From Xanthobacteraceae bacterium (GTDB taxonomy: Bacteria > Pseudomonadota > Alphaproteobacteria > Rhizobiales > Xanthobacteraceae): 11,747 nt of DNA. Every line of letters starts with the position of its first letter. Position 1 is the stretch's first letter. The stretch covers positions 1 through 11,747 of the forward strand of contig JASHRR010000731.1 of NCBI GenBank assembly GCA_030037185.1, given 5' to 3'. The notes beneath the pieces were generated by a model. That model had not been told where the DNA came from and did not search any database. It was given only the letters and a program-made list of their open reading frames with translations. Shown one piece after another: positions 1 through 7,089 of this stretch. Made by a program: the position numbers and the translations under genes.

Positions 1-11
1 CCCGATACGAC

Positions 12-44
12 AGCTGCTCTTGATCGCGCTCAGCAAGAGCAGCT
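12..44. terminator. Strong hairpin at left edge, possible terminator
   Basis: Perfect inverted repeat with 11-bp arms, AGCTGCTCTTG at 12-22 and CAAGAGCAGCT at 34-44, separated by an 11-nt loop. The + side is followed only by TATGG and the - side by GTCGTA, so there is no real U-tract. It could end transcription of a gene lying off the left edge, or be a dispersed chromosomal hairpin. The structure is seen directly; the terminator role is inferred. Confidence 0.4.
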
Positions 45-836
45 TATGGAATGTCGCTTGCCGTCGCCGCGGTTTGCCAAAGAGTCAACGAGCTCGCTGC
101 TCGGTTCGCCCCGGCCAGCAGCAGATGACGCTCGAATTCACAAGCTGCGGGCGACTGGGCGAGATGCTCTCGAGAAGATTTCATCCTCCGTCGCAACCAG
201 CCGCTGCTCCTGTTTTAAGTGCCTCCGCAGGCGCAGATGCGTTGACCGCCAAAGAGGCAAGTGGCGGGCGAGGACCCGCCAGCCTTATACGACGCGCATC
301 GCGTGAGCCCGCCGACGACGGCGGCTCCGGTCTCGCTGGATCACGGCGCAGGCCGCGAGTGAAACTGCCCTCGGCGAAGCAGCTACCAGACATCAACGCT
401 GCCTAGCTTTGAGTAGGTTCTGGAAAGCGGCGTTGCTAGCCGGTTCCAACACATCGATCGGCAGGCGATAGCGCTTATGGATCGCCAAGCGAGTGTCGCA
501 AGGCGTCCGGCTGCGCCGGCCGGCCCGTCGAGATCCGCGGCCCCCCCGGGTGGAACCGGGCCGAAGGCGACGCCCAGCGGATTGCCATCGAATGCCAGCA
601 CAGAGAGCGGCGAGCAGTGGTTGAGCGGCACCAGTCTATCGGGCCGCAGACCGGGTGGGTCGGACGAAGTGGTTATGTGGCGCGACATGGGTTTGGTTTT
701 TTACCGCGGCACCACTTGGCGCCGGTCGGCGGACGGCCGCAATTCGACCATCGACAGGCTCAACGCCCGCGCGCCCGCGAACAAGCTTGCGGGAACCTAA
801 ACCGGGGCTGGCGATTTTTCACCAAATGAGTGAACC
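45..836. other. Gene-poor stretch, no supported CDS
   Basis: About 790 bases without a gene I can defend. Open frames exist on both strands (20-406 +, 477-800 +, 383-688 -), but their translations are rich in Arg, Pro, Ala and Ser, overlap each other in several frames, and show no family motif I recognise. None has a clear ribosome binding site tied to a plausible start. The only structured items are the hairpin at the left edge and the possible promoter just before the GH15 gene. It may be decayed coding sequence, but I cannot identify an ancestor. Confidence 0.5.
792..816 (+). promoter_or_regulatory. Possible EcfG-type (general stress) promoter of GH15 gene
   Basis: GGAAC at 792-796, a 15-nt spacer, then CGATT at 812-816, about 20 nt before the GH15 ATG. 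Alphaproteobacterial general-stress sigma factors of the EcfG family recognise GGAAC followed after about 16-17 nt by a CGTT-like -10. The -35 match is exact, but the -10 has one mismatch (CGAT for CGTT) and the spacing is slightly short. GH15 and trehalose-related genes are plausible general-stress targets. Weak call. Confidence 0.28.
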
Positions 837-2639
837 ATGGCTCAACGGATCGAAAACCACGGTATCGTCGGCAATCTTCGAACGGCCGCTCTGATCGGCC
901 TGGATGGCGCGGTCAACTTCTTGTGCTGGCCACAGTTTGACAGTCCGAGCATATTTGCCTCGCTGTTGGACGACGAGCGCGGCGGCTGCTTTGAATTGAT
1001 CCCGGTCCTGGACCATGCAAGACACCGGCAGCTTTACCTGCCGGATACCAATGTTCTGCTCACCCGCTTTTTGTCGGCTGGCGGTGTGGCCGAAATCTCA
1101 GACTTTATGACCATTCAAGATCCGGACGCCCGCTCGCGACTTGTCCGCCGCGTCAAGGCGGTGCACGGCACTATACGCTTCCGCATGCGCTGCATGCCGC
1201 GTTTCGACTACGCAAGGGTAGACCCCAAGGTCTGCGAACAGGAGGCTACGGTCATCTTCACCGGCGGTGACAACTTGACTTTGCGGCTCCGCGCGAGCGT
1301 GCCGCTACATCTCAGCAATCGCGCGGCACTGGCAGAATTCGAGCTGGCTGCTGGTGATACCGCCTCCTTCATCCTGGAGGACGCACCGCCCGGCGGGGAC
1401 AGCATCTCGGCCGATCCGGGATATGTCAGCGCCGCATTCAAGGAAACGGCCGACTACTGGCGTCGTTGGGTGCGGCGTTCAAGCTACCGCGGCCGCTGGC
1501 GTGAAACAGTCACGCGCTCCGCTCTTGCCTTGAAGCTGCTGACCTCGTGTGAGCACGGCTCGATAATCGCGGCGCTAACCTTCGGACTGCCCGAGGAAAT
1601 CGGCGGGATGCGAAACTGGGACTACCGCTACACCTGGCTGCGCGATGCCGCCTTCACCGTTTACGCTTTTCTGCGCCTCGGGCATACGGAGGAGGCGAAC
1701 GCGTTCGTGCGCTGGCTCGGCGAACGAGGAAGCCGATGCGGTGCGGACGGCACGCTGAACCTGATGTATACGGTGGACGGGCGCGGGGTACTTGCGGAAG
1801 CAGAACTGCCGCACCTTCGCGGTTATCGTGGGTCGGTGCCGGTGCGGATAGGTAACGCAGCGCTAAAGCAGCTGCAGCTCGACATCTACGGCGAGCTGAT
1901 GGACGCACTGTACCTTTCGGACAAGTACGGTGAGCAGGTGTCCTGGCAGACTTGGCAAGGCATCACGCGTTCGATGAAGTGGCTGGCGCACAATTGGCAG
2001 CGGGCCGATGAAGGGATCTGGGAGGTGCGCGGCGGTCGGCAAGAGTTCCTGTATTCCCGACTGATGTGCTGGGTTGCATTCGATCGCGCCATCCGCCTCG
2101 CCCGCAAACGGGGCCTGCCCGCACCCCTGGTGGATTGGGTCGAAACGCGCAATGCAATCTACCAGGACATCCACACGGAATTTTGGGATTCCAGTCAGGG
2201 CGCGTTTGTGCAGAGCAAGGGAAGCACGGCCCTGGATGCATCCTGCCTGCTGATGCCACTCGTGCGTTTCGTCAGCCCGACGGACCCGCGCTGGCTGTCG
2301 ACGTTGAGGGCAGTCGGTGGTCGGCTGCTGGATGATAGCCTCGTCTACCGCTATTCCAGTGACGCAAGGGTCGACGGACTGCTGGGAGGCGAAGGCACCT
2401 TCAACATATGCACCTTCTGGTACGTCGAGTGTCTTGCCCGTGCCGGCGACGTCAAGCAGGCACGGTTCCTTTTTGAAAAGATGCTAGGCTATGCCAACCA
2501 TGTCGGCCTCTTTTCCGAGGAGCTCGGTCCGGCCGGCGAGCACCTAGGCAATTTCCCGCAAGCCTTCACGCATCTCGCTCTCATCAGCGCGGCCTATTAC
2601 TTGGACCGAGCCCTGTCAGATCAGGATGGGCACGGTTAA
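837..2639 (+). CDS. Glycoside hydrolase family 15 protein (glucoamylase/trehalase type)
   Basis: A 600-aa protein with no signal peptide, so probably cytoplasmic. It should hydrolyse alpha-glucosidic bonds (trehalose, or maltooligosaccharides from the non-reducing end) by an inverting mechanism. Residues 4-45 form the typical N-terminal opening (IENHGIVGNLRTAALIGLDG, then CWPQFDSPSIFA), which fixes the start at this ATG. A beta-sandwich domain covers roughly 1-215. The (alpha/alpha)6 catalytic barrel follows, with GGMRNWDYRYTWLRDAAF at 256-273, DEGIWEVRGG at 391-400 (E396 the likely general acid) and GLFSEELGPAGEHLGNFPQA at 557-576 (E561 or E562 the likely base). Length is normal for bacterial GH15 proteins. 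The ribosome binding site is poor. No trehalose or glycogen gene sits beside it here, so substrate choice between trehalose and maltodextrin is open. The family call is firm. Confidence 0.95.
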   Translation: MAQRIENHGIVGNLRTAALIGLDGAVNFLCWPQFDSPSIFASLLDDERGGCFELIPVLDHARHRQLYLPDTNVLLTRFLSAGGVAEISDFMTIQDPDARSRLVRRVKAVHGTIRFRMRCMPRFDYARVDPKVCEQEATVIFTGGDNLTLRLRASVPLHLSNRAALAEFELAAGDTASFILEDAPPGGDSISADPGYVSAAFKETADYWRRWVRRSSYRGRWRETVTRSALALKLLTSCEHGSIIAALTFGLPEEIGGMRNWDYRYTWLRDAAFTVYAFLRLGHTEEANAFVRWLGERGSRCGADGTLNLMYTVDGRGVLAEAELPHLRGYRGSVPVRIGNAALKQLQLDIYGELMDALYLSDKYGEQVSWQTWQGITRSMKWLAHNWQRADEGIWEVRGGRQEFLYSRLMCWVAFDRAIRLARKRGLPAPLVDWVETRNAIYQDIHTEFWDSSQGAFVQSKGSTALDASCLLMPLVRFVSPTDPRWLSTLRAVGGRLLDDSLVYRYSSDARVDGLLGGEGTFNICTFWYVECLARAGDVKQARFLFEKMLGYANHVGLFSEELGPAGEHLGNFPQAFTHLALISAAYYLDRALSDQDGHG

Positions 2640-2677
2640 CTAAGGCCTTCGATCACTTTCATGTCGGCGAGGATTCG

Positions 2678-2694
2678 TTGGTCGGATCGACCGA
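2678..2694. other. Small inverted repeat downstream of GH15 gene
   Basis: GGTCG-GAT-CGACC (2680-2692), extended by one wobble and one A-T pair on the outside, lies about 40 nt after the GH15 stop in the 267-nt gap before the convergent ATP-grasp-like gene. There is no T-run on either side, so it is at best a weak 3' hairpin. Nothing else of note is visible in that gap. Confidence 0.22.
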
Positions 2695-2906
2695 GCCAGT
2701 GTCGACTCGTCTGTGATCTTGCCTCCGGCGGTCGCCGCTGATTGCAAAAGCGTGTTCGACGGGTCCTGCTCTGCGCCGGTCAACCGCGCCGGTGCGAGCA
2801 ATCACCCGAACAGGCTCAGCAGCAGGCGAGTGCGAAAGACGTGGCGCGCACCATCGCACCTCGAAATTCGACCGGGCTTGCCGCACGTTTGCGCCATTGA
2901 CGGACG

Positions 2907-4142
2907 CTAACGGAGTTTGCCGGGCTCGACCGACGCATATGTCGGCAGCCATCCGCCGGGCGACATCAAGTCCGGCCGGTCGGGCCGCCGCGACGCCCGG
3001 CCGGAAAGCTGAAAGATCTCGCCACGGTAAGCCCATACGCGCAGATCAGCCCAGACGCGTTCTCCGGCGATTTCCACGCCGTGCTTCGCGATCCTTCTCT
3101 GCGCCACATAGCCCTCGCCATGCCTCACCAGGCGGCGTAGGCGCGCCCGCCCCACCACGGCGGTGTCGAGGAGCCCGCGCCCGGCGTATCCATGCAAGGG
3201 TTTGAACACCAATTCCTGCTTTCTTTCCGCCAACTCTTCCAAATTCTCACTGCAGACCAGATGCGTCTCGGGCACATGATCGCTCAAGGTTTGTCGTTCA
3301 CTCGGTGCTATCTTAAGCTCGTTGTCCCAATCCGGCAGCGACAGCCATTCCAAGAGCCGCTTGTCGCTGCGCGTCGCATAGCTGAAGGGATTCGGTGCGA
3401 CATAGACGCTGCCCGCCTGGTAGGCCATCCGCAAGGCGGAGAAATGCTCGGATTGCCAGAAGAAATCGGTCGAGCGGTTGACGATGAAAGTCACCGCCTG
3501 TCCCTTGGCCAGCAGCCGCCGCCCATCCCAGCAAAGCTCAGCGGGACATGCCAATTCGGCGCGCCCGCGCCCGCCCAACAGATCACGGAGCAGGTCGAGC
3601 TCTCTGCGAAATTTTCCCCGTTGCAAAGACTCGCGATCATCGAGGATGAGAAACAGCAAATCTTCCGGGCGTTCTACGAAGAATGCCTTTGCCTCTTGCT
3701 CCGCGAACTCCGCGATACGCTGTTTGAACGTGGGCAGATTGGCAGGCGGTGCTATGTCTTTATCCTGCGCCAGTCCTGCCGTCTCGTAGTACCGGGCATT
3801 GATGATCGCAGCAAATATAAAACCCGACCCATTGTCGTTGAACTCGATCAGCTGCCACCTGTCACCGGGGGGAAGATGAAAATCCCATGCACTGAAAAAG
3901 CAAACCTCCGGCCGTCTGAGTTGGGCGACCGGCGGGGCCGCCGACAGGGCCGCTGCCTGCCAGGCGCCCCGGGTGGTGACGCGATCGAAGGCACGAATGA
4001 AATCGGATATTTCGGCGAGCACGGCGCCGCGGACAAGCTGATGCCGCGGTACCACGGAGAATTCCCCCGGCGCCGGCATCCCGGCTGCCAGCAGGTCGGC
4101 GTAGAAATGCTCAGGTAACCTCGCGTTAAGTCTCAAGCTCAT
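2907..4142 (-). CDS. ATP-grasp-like protein of unknown substrate
   Basis: A 411-aa protein with no signal peptide or membrane segment. Features reminiscent of the ATP-grasp superfamily (carboxylate-amine/thiol ligases) are: IEFNDNGSGF at 99-108; a nucleotide-loop-like VFKPLHGYAGRGLL at 312-325 with K314 as likely ATP ligand; a hinge-like GYVAQRR at 344-350; and WADLRVWAYRGEIFQLSGR at 364-382, which resembles the DLRPF...G segment of circularly permuted ATP-grasp proteins. No partner gene indicates the substrate. The frame is open upstream to 4544, but those 134 residues are Arg/Gly/Cys-rich and family-less, so I take the ATG at 4142. The ribosome binding site there is weak (CTGCGAGA). The gene is convergent with GH15 and divergent from the metallo-hydrolase. 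The superfamily call is tentative; the reading frame itself looks real. Confidence 0.7.
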   Translation of the reverse strand: MSLRLNARLPEHFYADLLAAGMPAPGEFSVVPRHQLVRGAVLAEISDFIRAFDRVTTRGAWQAAALSAAPPVAQLRRPEVCFFSAWDFHLPPGDRWQLIEFNDNGSGFIFAAIINARYYETAGLAQDKDIAPPANLPTFKQRIAEFAEQEAKAFFVERPEDLLFLILDDRESLQRGKFRRELDLLRDLLGGRGRAELACPAELCWDGRRLLAKGQAVTFIVNRSTDFFWQSEHFSALRMAYQAGSVYVAPNPFSYATRSDKRLLEWLSLPDWDNELKIAPSERQTLSDHVPETHLVCSENLEELAERKQELVFKPLHGYAGRGLLDTAVVGRARLRRLVRHGEGYVAQRRIAKHGVEIAGERVWADLRVWAYRGEIFQLSGRASRRPDRPDLMSPGGWLPTYASVEPGKLR

Positions 4143-4636
4143 TCTCGCAGCCTGGTCGCAGCGCCGCCGGGCTTGACGGCGCCGCGGCAGCGCTCGCGCG
4201 GCGCTACCTTGGTGAATCAAATGAGACGCTTGCGGTCGAGTTCCTGAAGCCTCAAGTCTCTTTTGGTCTTCGCTCCCGGAGAGTCGGGCGCAAGCAGCCT
4301 CAGCGGACGCGAACCGAAAGAGCTGCAGACATCCGCGCGAGCCCTTGGTCGGCGCCCTTCCTCGCCGGCAGGACCGCCGTTCACCCACGGGTAGAGCAAG
4401 CCCGACGCCGGTGATGTCCACAAACCCCAGGTGACAAGTCCCCCACCGAGGACCCGCTTTCCCCGGGGAGAGAGGTAAAAGATGCGTTATCCTCTCAAGG
4501 GCAAGTTCGCGCGCCGGTGCCGCGTCGCCGATTTGGATTTGCACCGGGTGATGTGTGTTCCCAGGCTCGCGTTAAGGAGCCGCTCCTGCTAGAAATGCTC
4601 GACCACGCGCTGCTGACAAAAAAGAGGGAGGTTGTC
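4143..4636. other. Long divergent intergenic region
   Basis: About 490 bases between the ATP-grasp-like gene (-) and the metallo-hydrolase gene (+), expected to carry both promoters. I see no confident -35/-10 pair. It contains a 6-bp inverted repeat GAGAGG/CCTCTC (4470-4475 and 4491-4496), a 13-bp palindrome AGGAGCCGCTCCT (4575-4587), and a short ORF candidate described separately. The 11-mer CTCGCGTTAAG occurs near 4565-4575 and again just inside the ATP-grasp gene near 4120-4130, possibly by chance. Confidence 0.5.
4482..4592 (+). CDS. Possible 36-aa small ORF upstream of the metallo-hydrolase
   Basis: An ATG at 4482 is preceded at good spacing by a GAGAGAGG Shine-Dalgarno-like stretch (4468-4475) and opens a 36-codon frame ending in TAG at 4590-4592, 44 nt before the metallo-hydrolase start. 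The peptide is basic and cysteine-containing (starts MRYPLKGKFARRCRVADLDL) with no membrane segment. It could be a leader peptide or small protein of the same transcript, or a chance ORF. No homologue is known to me. The support is the ribosome binding site and position only. Confidence 0.22.
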   Translation: MRYPLKGKFARRCRVADLDLHRVMCVPRLALRSRSC

Positions 4637-5698
4637 ATGAGGTTGCGCAGTTTTGCATTGATCGCGGGGCTTTGCACTGCGCCGTGTCTTACGGCACAGG
4701 CGCAACCCGTGACGCCGAACTATCCCGTGGTGCAAGGGAGCGCCTACAAGTTCGAGCAGATCGCCGATGGCGTCTATTATGCGACGGTAACCAGGCCCGG
4801 ACTCGGCAGCAACAACGTCGTCGTCGTCAACGATACGGATGTTCTGATCGTAGATGCCGGCACCTCGCCGGCGGCGGCCCGGGCCTTCGTCGAAGATATC
4901 AGGAAGCTCACTGACAAGCCGATACGATACGTCGTCAACACGCATTGGCATTACGATCATACGGCCGGCAACCAGATTTTCGGGCCGGAGGTGCAGATCA
5001 TCGCGACCGATTATCTCTATCAAATGCTTTCAACCGTCGACGTGCTTCATCGCGAGCCGTTCTTGACGTCACAGGTGACCGCGTTATCGGCGCGGATCGA
5101 CACCCTGAACAAGCAGATCGCGGCGGAGGGAAATGCGCAGCAGAAGGCGGCGCTGCAGCAGGATCTGGCCGACGCCCAGCGCCTTCAGCAAAACAACAGC
5201 GAGATCAAGGTAACGCCGCCGACCATCCATTTTTCCACCAAGATGGTACTCAATAGGGGCGGTCGGGAGATCGACCTGCTGTTCTTGGGCCGCGGCCACA
5301 CGGGCGGCGACACGGTGGTTTATCTTCCCAAAGAGCGCATCGTCTGCACGGGCGACCTGATGGAAAGCCGGCTCGCTTACATGGGCGACGCCTTCTTCAG
5401 CGAGTGGGTCACCACACTGGAAGAGCTGAAGAAACTCGACTTTGGGGTCGATCTGCCGGGGCATGGCGTGCCCTTCACCAACAAGAGCCTGATCACGGCT
5501 TACCAGGCTTATTTGACCGATCTGATCAACCAGGTGACCAAGCTCAAGACCCAAGGCGTTTCGCCAGATGACGCCGCAAAGCGCGTCGATCTGACCGCGC
5601 ACGCCAAGGACTTTCCGCAAATCACCGGACCCGGCGCCGACATCCGCGGCGTTCGCCGCATGTATGTGTGGCTGGATGAGCAGGGTGGGGCAAGGTGA
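4637..5698 (+). CDS. Secreted metallo-beta-lactamase-fold hydrolase
   Basis: A 353-aa MBL-fold metallohydrolase, probably periplasmic. The ATG at 4637 has a good site (GAGGGAGG, 6 nt spacing) and opens a signal peptide (residues 1-22, cleavage near LTAQA|QP). An in-frame upstream extension to 4517 would bury this signal peptide, so it is rejected. The metal-binding set is complete: HWHYDH at 103-108 (H103, H105, D107, H108), H221 in GRGHTGGD, D240 in CTGD and H276 in LPGHG. Residues about 145-190 form an Ala/Gln-rich, probably helical insert between the first and second metal motifs, absent from compact beta-lactamases. The overall look is that of the environmental MBL hydrolases often annotated as beta-lactamase-like. 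Substrate is unknown; lactam hydrolysis is possible but not indicated by context. Confidence 0.92.
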   Translation: MRLRSFALIAGLCTAPCLTAQAQPVTPNYPVVQGSAYKFEQIADGVYYATVTRPGLGSNNVVVVNDTDVLIVDAGTSPAAARAFVEDIRKLTDKPIRYVVNTHWHYDHTAGNQIFGPEVQIIATDYLYQMLSTVDVLHREPFLTSQVTALSARIDTLNKQIAAEGNAQQKAALQQDLADAQRLQQNNSEIKVTPPTIHFSTKMVLNRGGREIDLLFLGRGHTGGDTVVYLPKERIVCTGDLMESRLAYMGDAFFSEWVTTLEELKKLDFGVDLPGHGVPFTNKSLITAYQAYLTDLINQVTKLKTQGVSPDDAAKRVDLTAHAKDFPQITGPGADIRGVRRMYVWLDEQGGAR

Positions 5699-5766
5699 TC
5701 TGTGGCTTGGAAACAGGCTTAGAACGAAAGGACAATCACAACTGAAATGCTGCTCATCCTCGGCGA

Positions 5767-5794
5767 CGGCGGGTGCCGCATCGCAAGCCCGCCG
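5767..5794. terminator. Possible shared terminator hairpin between convergent genes
   Basis: CGGCGGG (5767-5773) pairs with CCCGCCG (5788-5794) around a 14-nt loop. An alternative pairing, GTGCCG (5773-5778) with CGGCAC (5793-5798), excludes it. It lies between the convergent metallo-hydrolase (+) and duplicated-domain (-) genes, where a terminator is expected, but no U-tract follows directly. An AAAAAA run sits further right at about 5840-5845. The structure is seen; the function is guessed. Confidence 0.3.
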
Positions 5795-5894
5795 GCACAC
5801 AGCGACTAATATTGCGAGCAGCGCTATCGAGGGCTAATCAAAAAAGCCGGGGGTTCTTGGGCTAAAATCCCACCGCCAATGGTGCTTTCAAACC

Positions 5895-6776
5895 TTATCG
5901 TTGGAAATCCTCCTTGGTGATGAAGGGCGAAGTCGTTACCCACCAGTTTGACTGCGCGGTGGTGGGATCGGCAGCTAGCGCCTTGACCGCGCCCGCGTTT
6001 GTCGCGGCGTCGAGCGCGTTTTGCAGCTCCTGTGGATGGCTGCCCTCGGTTTCCCAGATCACCAGGTATTTGGTGAAGGCGAGAGGCGACGGGGCGGCGT
6101 TCGCAGGGGGCGTAGCGAAGCGAAACGGCTGTGCCGCCATCCAGCCCGGCAATGCCAGCACTTCGATAACGCGCTTCGAAAGCGCCGCTTCGAAAGCGCT
6201 ATCGCTGACGCCGGCCACCGGCTCGACGAAATCAAGCATGACGAAGCGGTTGGGCCGCGGCGTCTTGGTATCGGCGTAGTCGGGAATGAAAGGCTTTCTT
6301 CCGTCCGGGCGGGTCATGCGTGCGCCGATGACTTGGTAGGTCGCGCGGACCGGGCCGTCAGGCGAGTAGTCGAATCCTGGGATGAGCCGGCTCTTGCCTC
6401 CGGCGATCGCGGCGTTGGCGTCGCTTCGCAGCTTGTTGAGATCGGTGCCTTGTTGATCCCAGATGATCAGATTGCCGCGCCGGTAGAGCGGGTGGGTGCT
6501 GCGCGGCAGGACGTCAGGCACCAGTCGGAAACGCTGTGCTCCGGTCCAGCCAGGCAGCTGGACGAGATCGCCCATGTGCATGTTCTGGTAGCCGTCATTG
6601 AAATCAAATTCCCTACCCGGCAGGGGATCGGACATCACCAGATACACATAGCGGTTCTGACCTGGGGGGGGCTCACGCGTGCCTGGCTGGCCGATCGACC
6701 ATTGCGCGATCGCAGCGGTCGTGAGTGTCAACGCCACCGGCAGGCTGGCGAAGCAATGCCTGAAAATCCGGTTCAT
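5895..6776 (-). CDS. Secreted protein with two EthD/dimeric-barrel-like repeats
   Basis: A 293-aa protein with a signal peptide (residues 1-24, cleavage near AIA|QWS), probably periplasmic. The mature part holds two homologous halves. Copy 1 starts NRYVYLVMSDP at 41, has LPGWTGAQRFRL at 74-85 and NLIIWDQQG at 102-110. Copy 2 starts NRFVMLDFVEP at 176, has LPGWMAAQPFRF at 209-220 and KYLVIWETEG at 236-245. The distance from the NR start to LPGW is 37 residues in both copies. The pattern fits a ferredoxin-like alpha/beta fold of the EthD/dimeric alpha-beta barrel kind, here fused in tandem so one chain could form the usual dimer. The start has a strong site (AAAGGAG). It is convergent with the metallo-hydrolase; ligand or reaction is unknown. 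The internal duplication is clear; the fold name is inferred. Confidence 0.85.
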   Translation of the reverse strand: MNRIFRHCFASLPVALTLTTAAIAQWSIGQPGTREPPPGQNRYVYLVMSDPLPGREFDFNDGYQNMHMGDLVQLPGWTGAQRFRLVPDVLPRSTHPLYRRGNLIIWDQQGTDLNKLRSDANAAIAGGKSRLIPGFDYSPDGPVRATYQVIGARMTRPDGRKPFIPDYADTKTPRPNRFVMLDFVEPVAGVSDSAFEAALSKRVIEVLALPGWMAAQPFRFATPPANAAPSPLAFTKYLVIWETEGSHPQELQNALDAATNAGAVKALAADPTTAQSNWWVTTSPFITKEDFQR

Positions 6777-7036
6777 GCCGATCTCCTTTCTCTGGAAGCA
6801 ACGGATGCCAGATCGTCATGATAATAAACCGAAAGGCCGGGCAACGCTGCAATGATGGGCAGATGTCCTCGCGTCATCGGAAACTCCGTGTGAAAGTAGA
6901 CGTAGCCGGCCGGGCAGCCTTGGTCGCGCGGAGCCGCTGCGGTGGCAGAAAGCGGCAGAGCTGTGGCCATCAGCCGCGAGGCGTGATAGCCAAGTGCTGG
7001 CAAGGACGGTGATGAAAGAAGCACTGCCAAGCACAT
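6773..7036 (-). CDS. Weak candidate small ORF overlapping the next gene by ATGA
   Basis: A frame of up to 87 codons ends in TGA at 6773-6775, overlapping the ATG of the duplicated-domain gene in an ATGA junction, as translationally coupled genes do. A later start at 6970 gives 65 aa. Part of it reads like protein (GCPAGYVYFHTEFP), and GC-ending codons are reasonably common there. Against it: no clear ribosome binding site, no family I recognise, and the last codons simply contain the strong site of the following gene. Probably leader sequence, but worth a homology check. Confidence 0.18.
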   Translation of the reverse strand: MCLAVLLSSPSLPALGYHASRLMATALPLSATAAAPRDQGCPAGYVYFHTEFPMTRGHLPIIAALPGLSVYYHDDLASVASRERRSA

Positions 7037-7089
7037 CGGGAATGCGCAACCTGCTTGTCAGCCTGTGAATTGTGCGTTGAGAGCCGACG
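6777..7089. other. Divergent intergenic region
   Basis: 313 bases between the duplicated-domain gene (-) and the dienelactone hydrolase gene (+). An AT-rich patch (TCATGATAATAAACC, about 6817-6831) may hold the - strand promoter. A TTGTCA at 7055-7060 could be a -35 for the + operon, but I see no matching -10. Apart from the weak ORF candidate listed separately, nothing else is recognisable. Confidence 0.4.

Noticed and set aside
3192..4118. 308-codon open frame on the + strand
   Set aside because: It lies antisense to the ATP-grasp-like gene, which has the better motifs; the translation has no family pattern. Typical GC-rich shadow frame.
4517..4636. Upstream start for the metallo-hydrolase adding 40 residues
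   Set aside because: It would bury the signal peptide, and the ATG at 4637 has the strong ribosome binding site.
5084..5800. 238-codon frame on the - strand
   Set aside because: Antisense shadow of the metallo-hydrolase gene, whose signal peptide and metal ligands are complete.
6021..6821. 266-codon frame on the + strand
   Set aside because: Antisense shadow of the duplicated-domain gene, which has a strong ribosome binding site, a signal peptide and internal homology.
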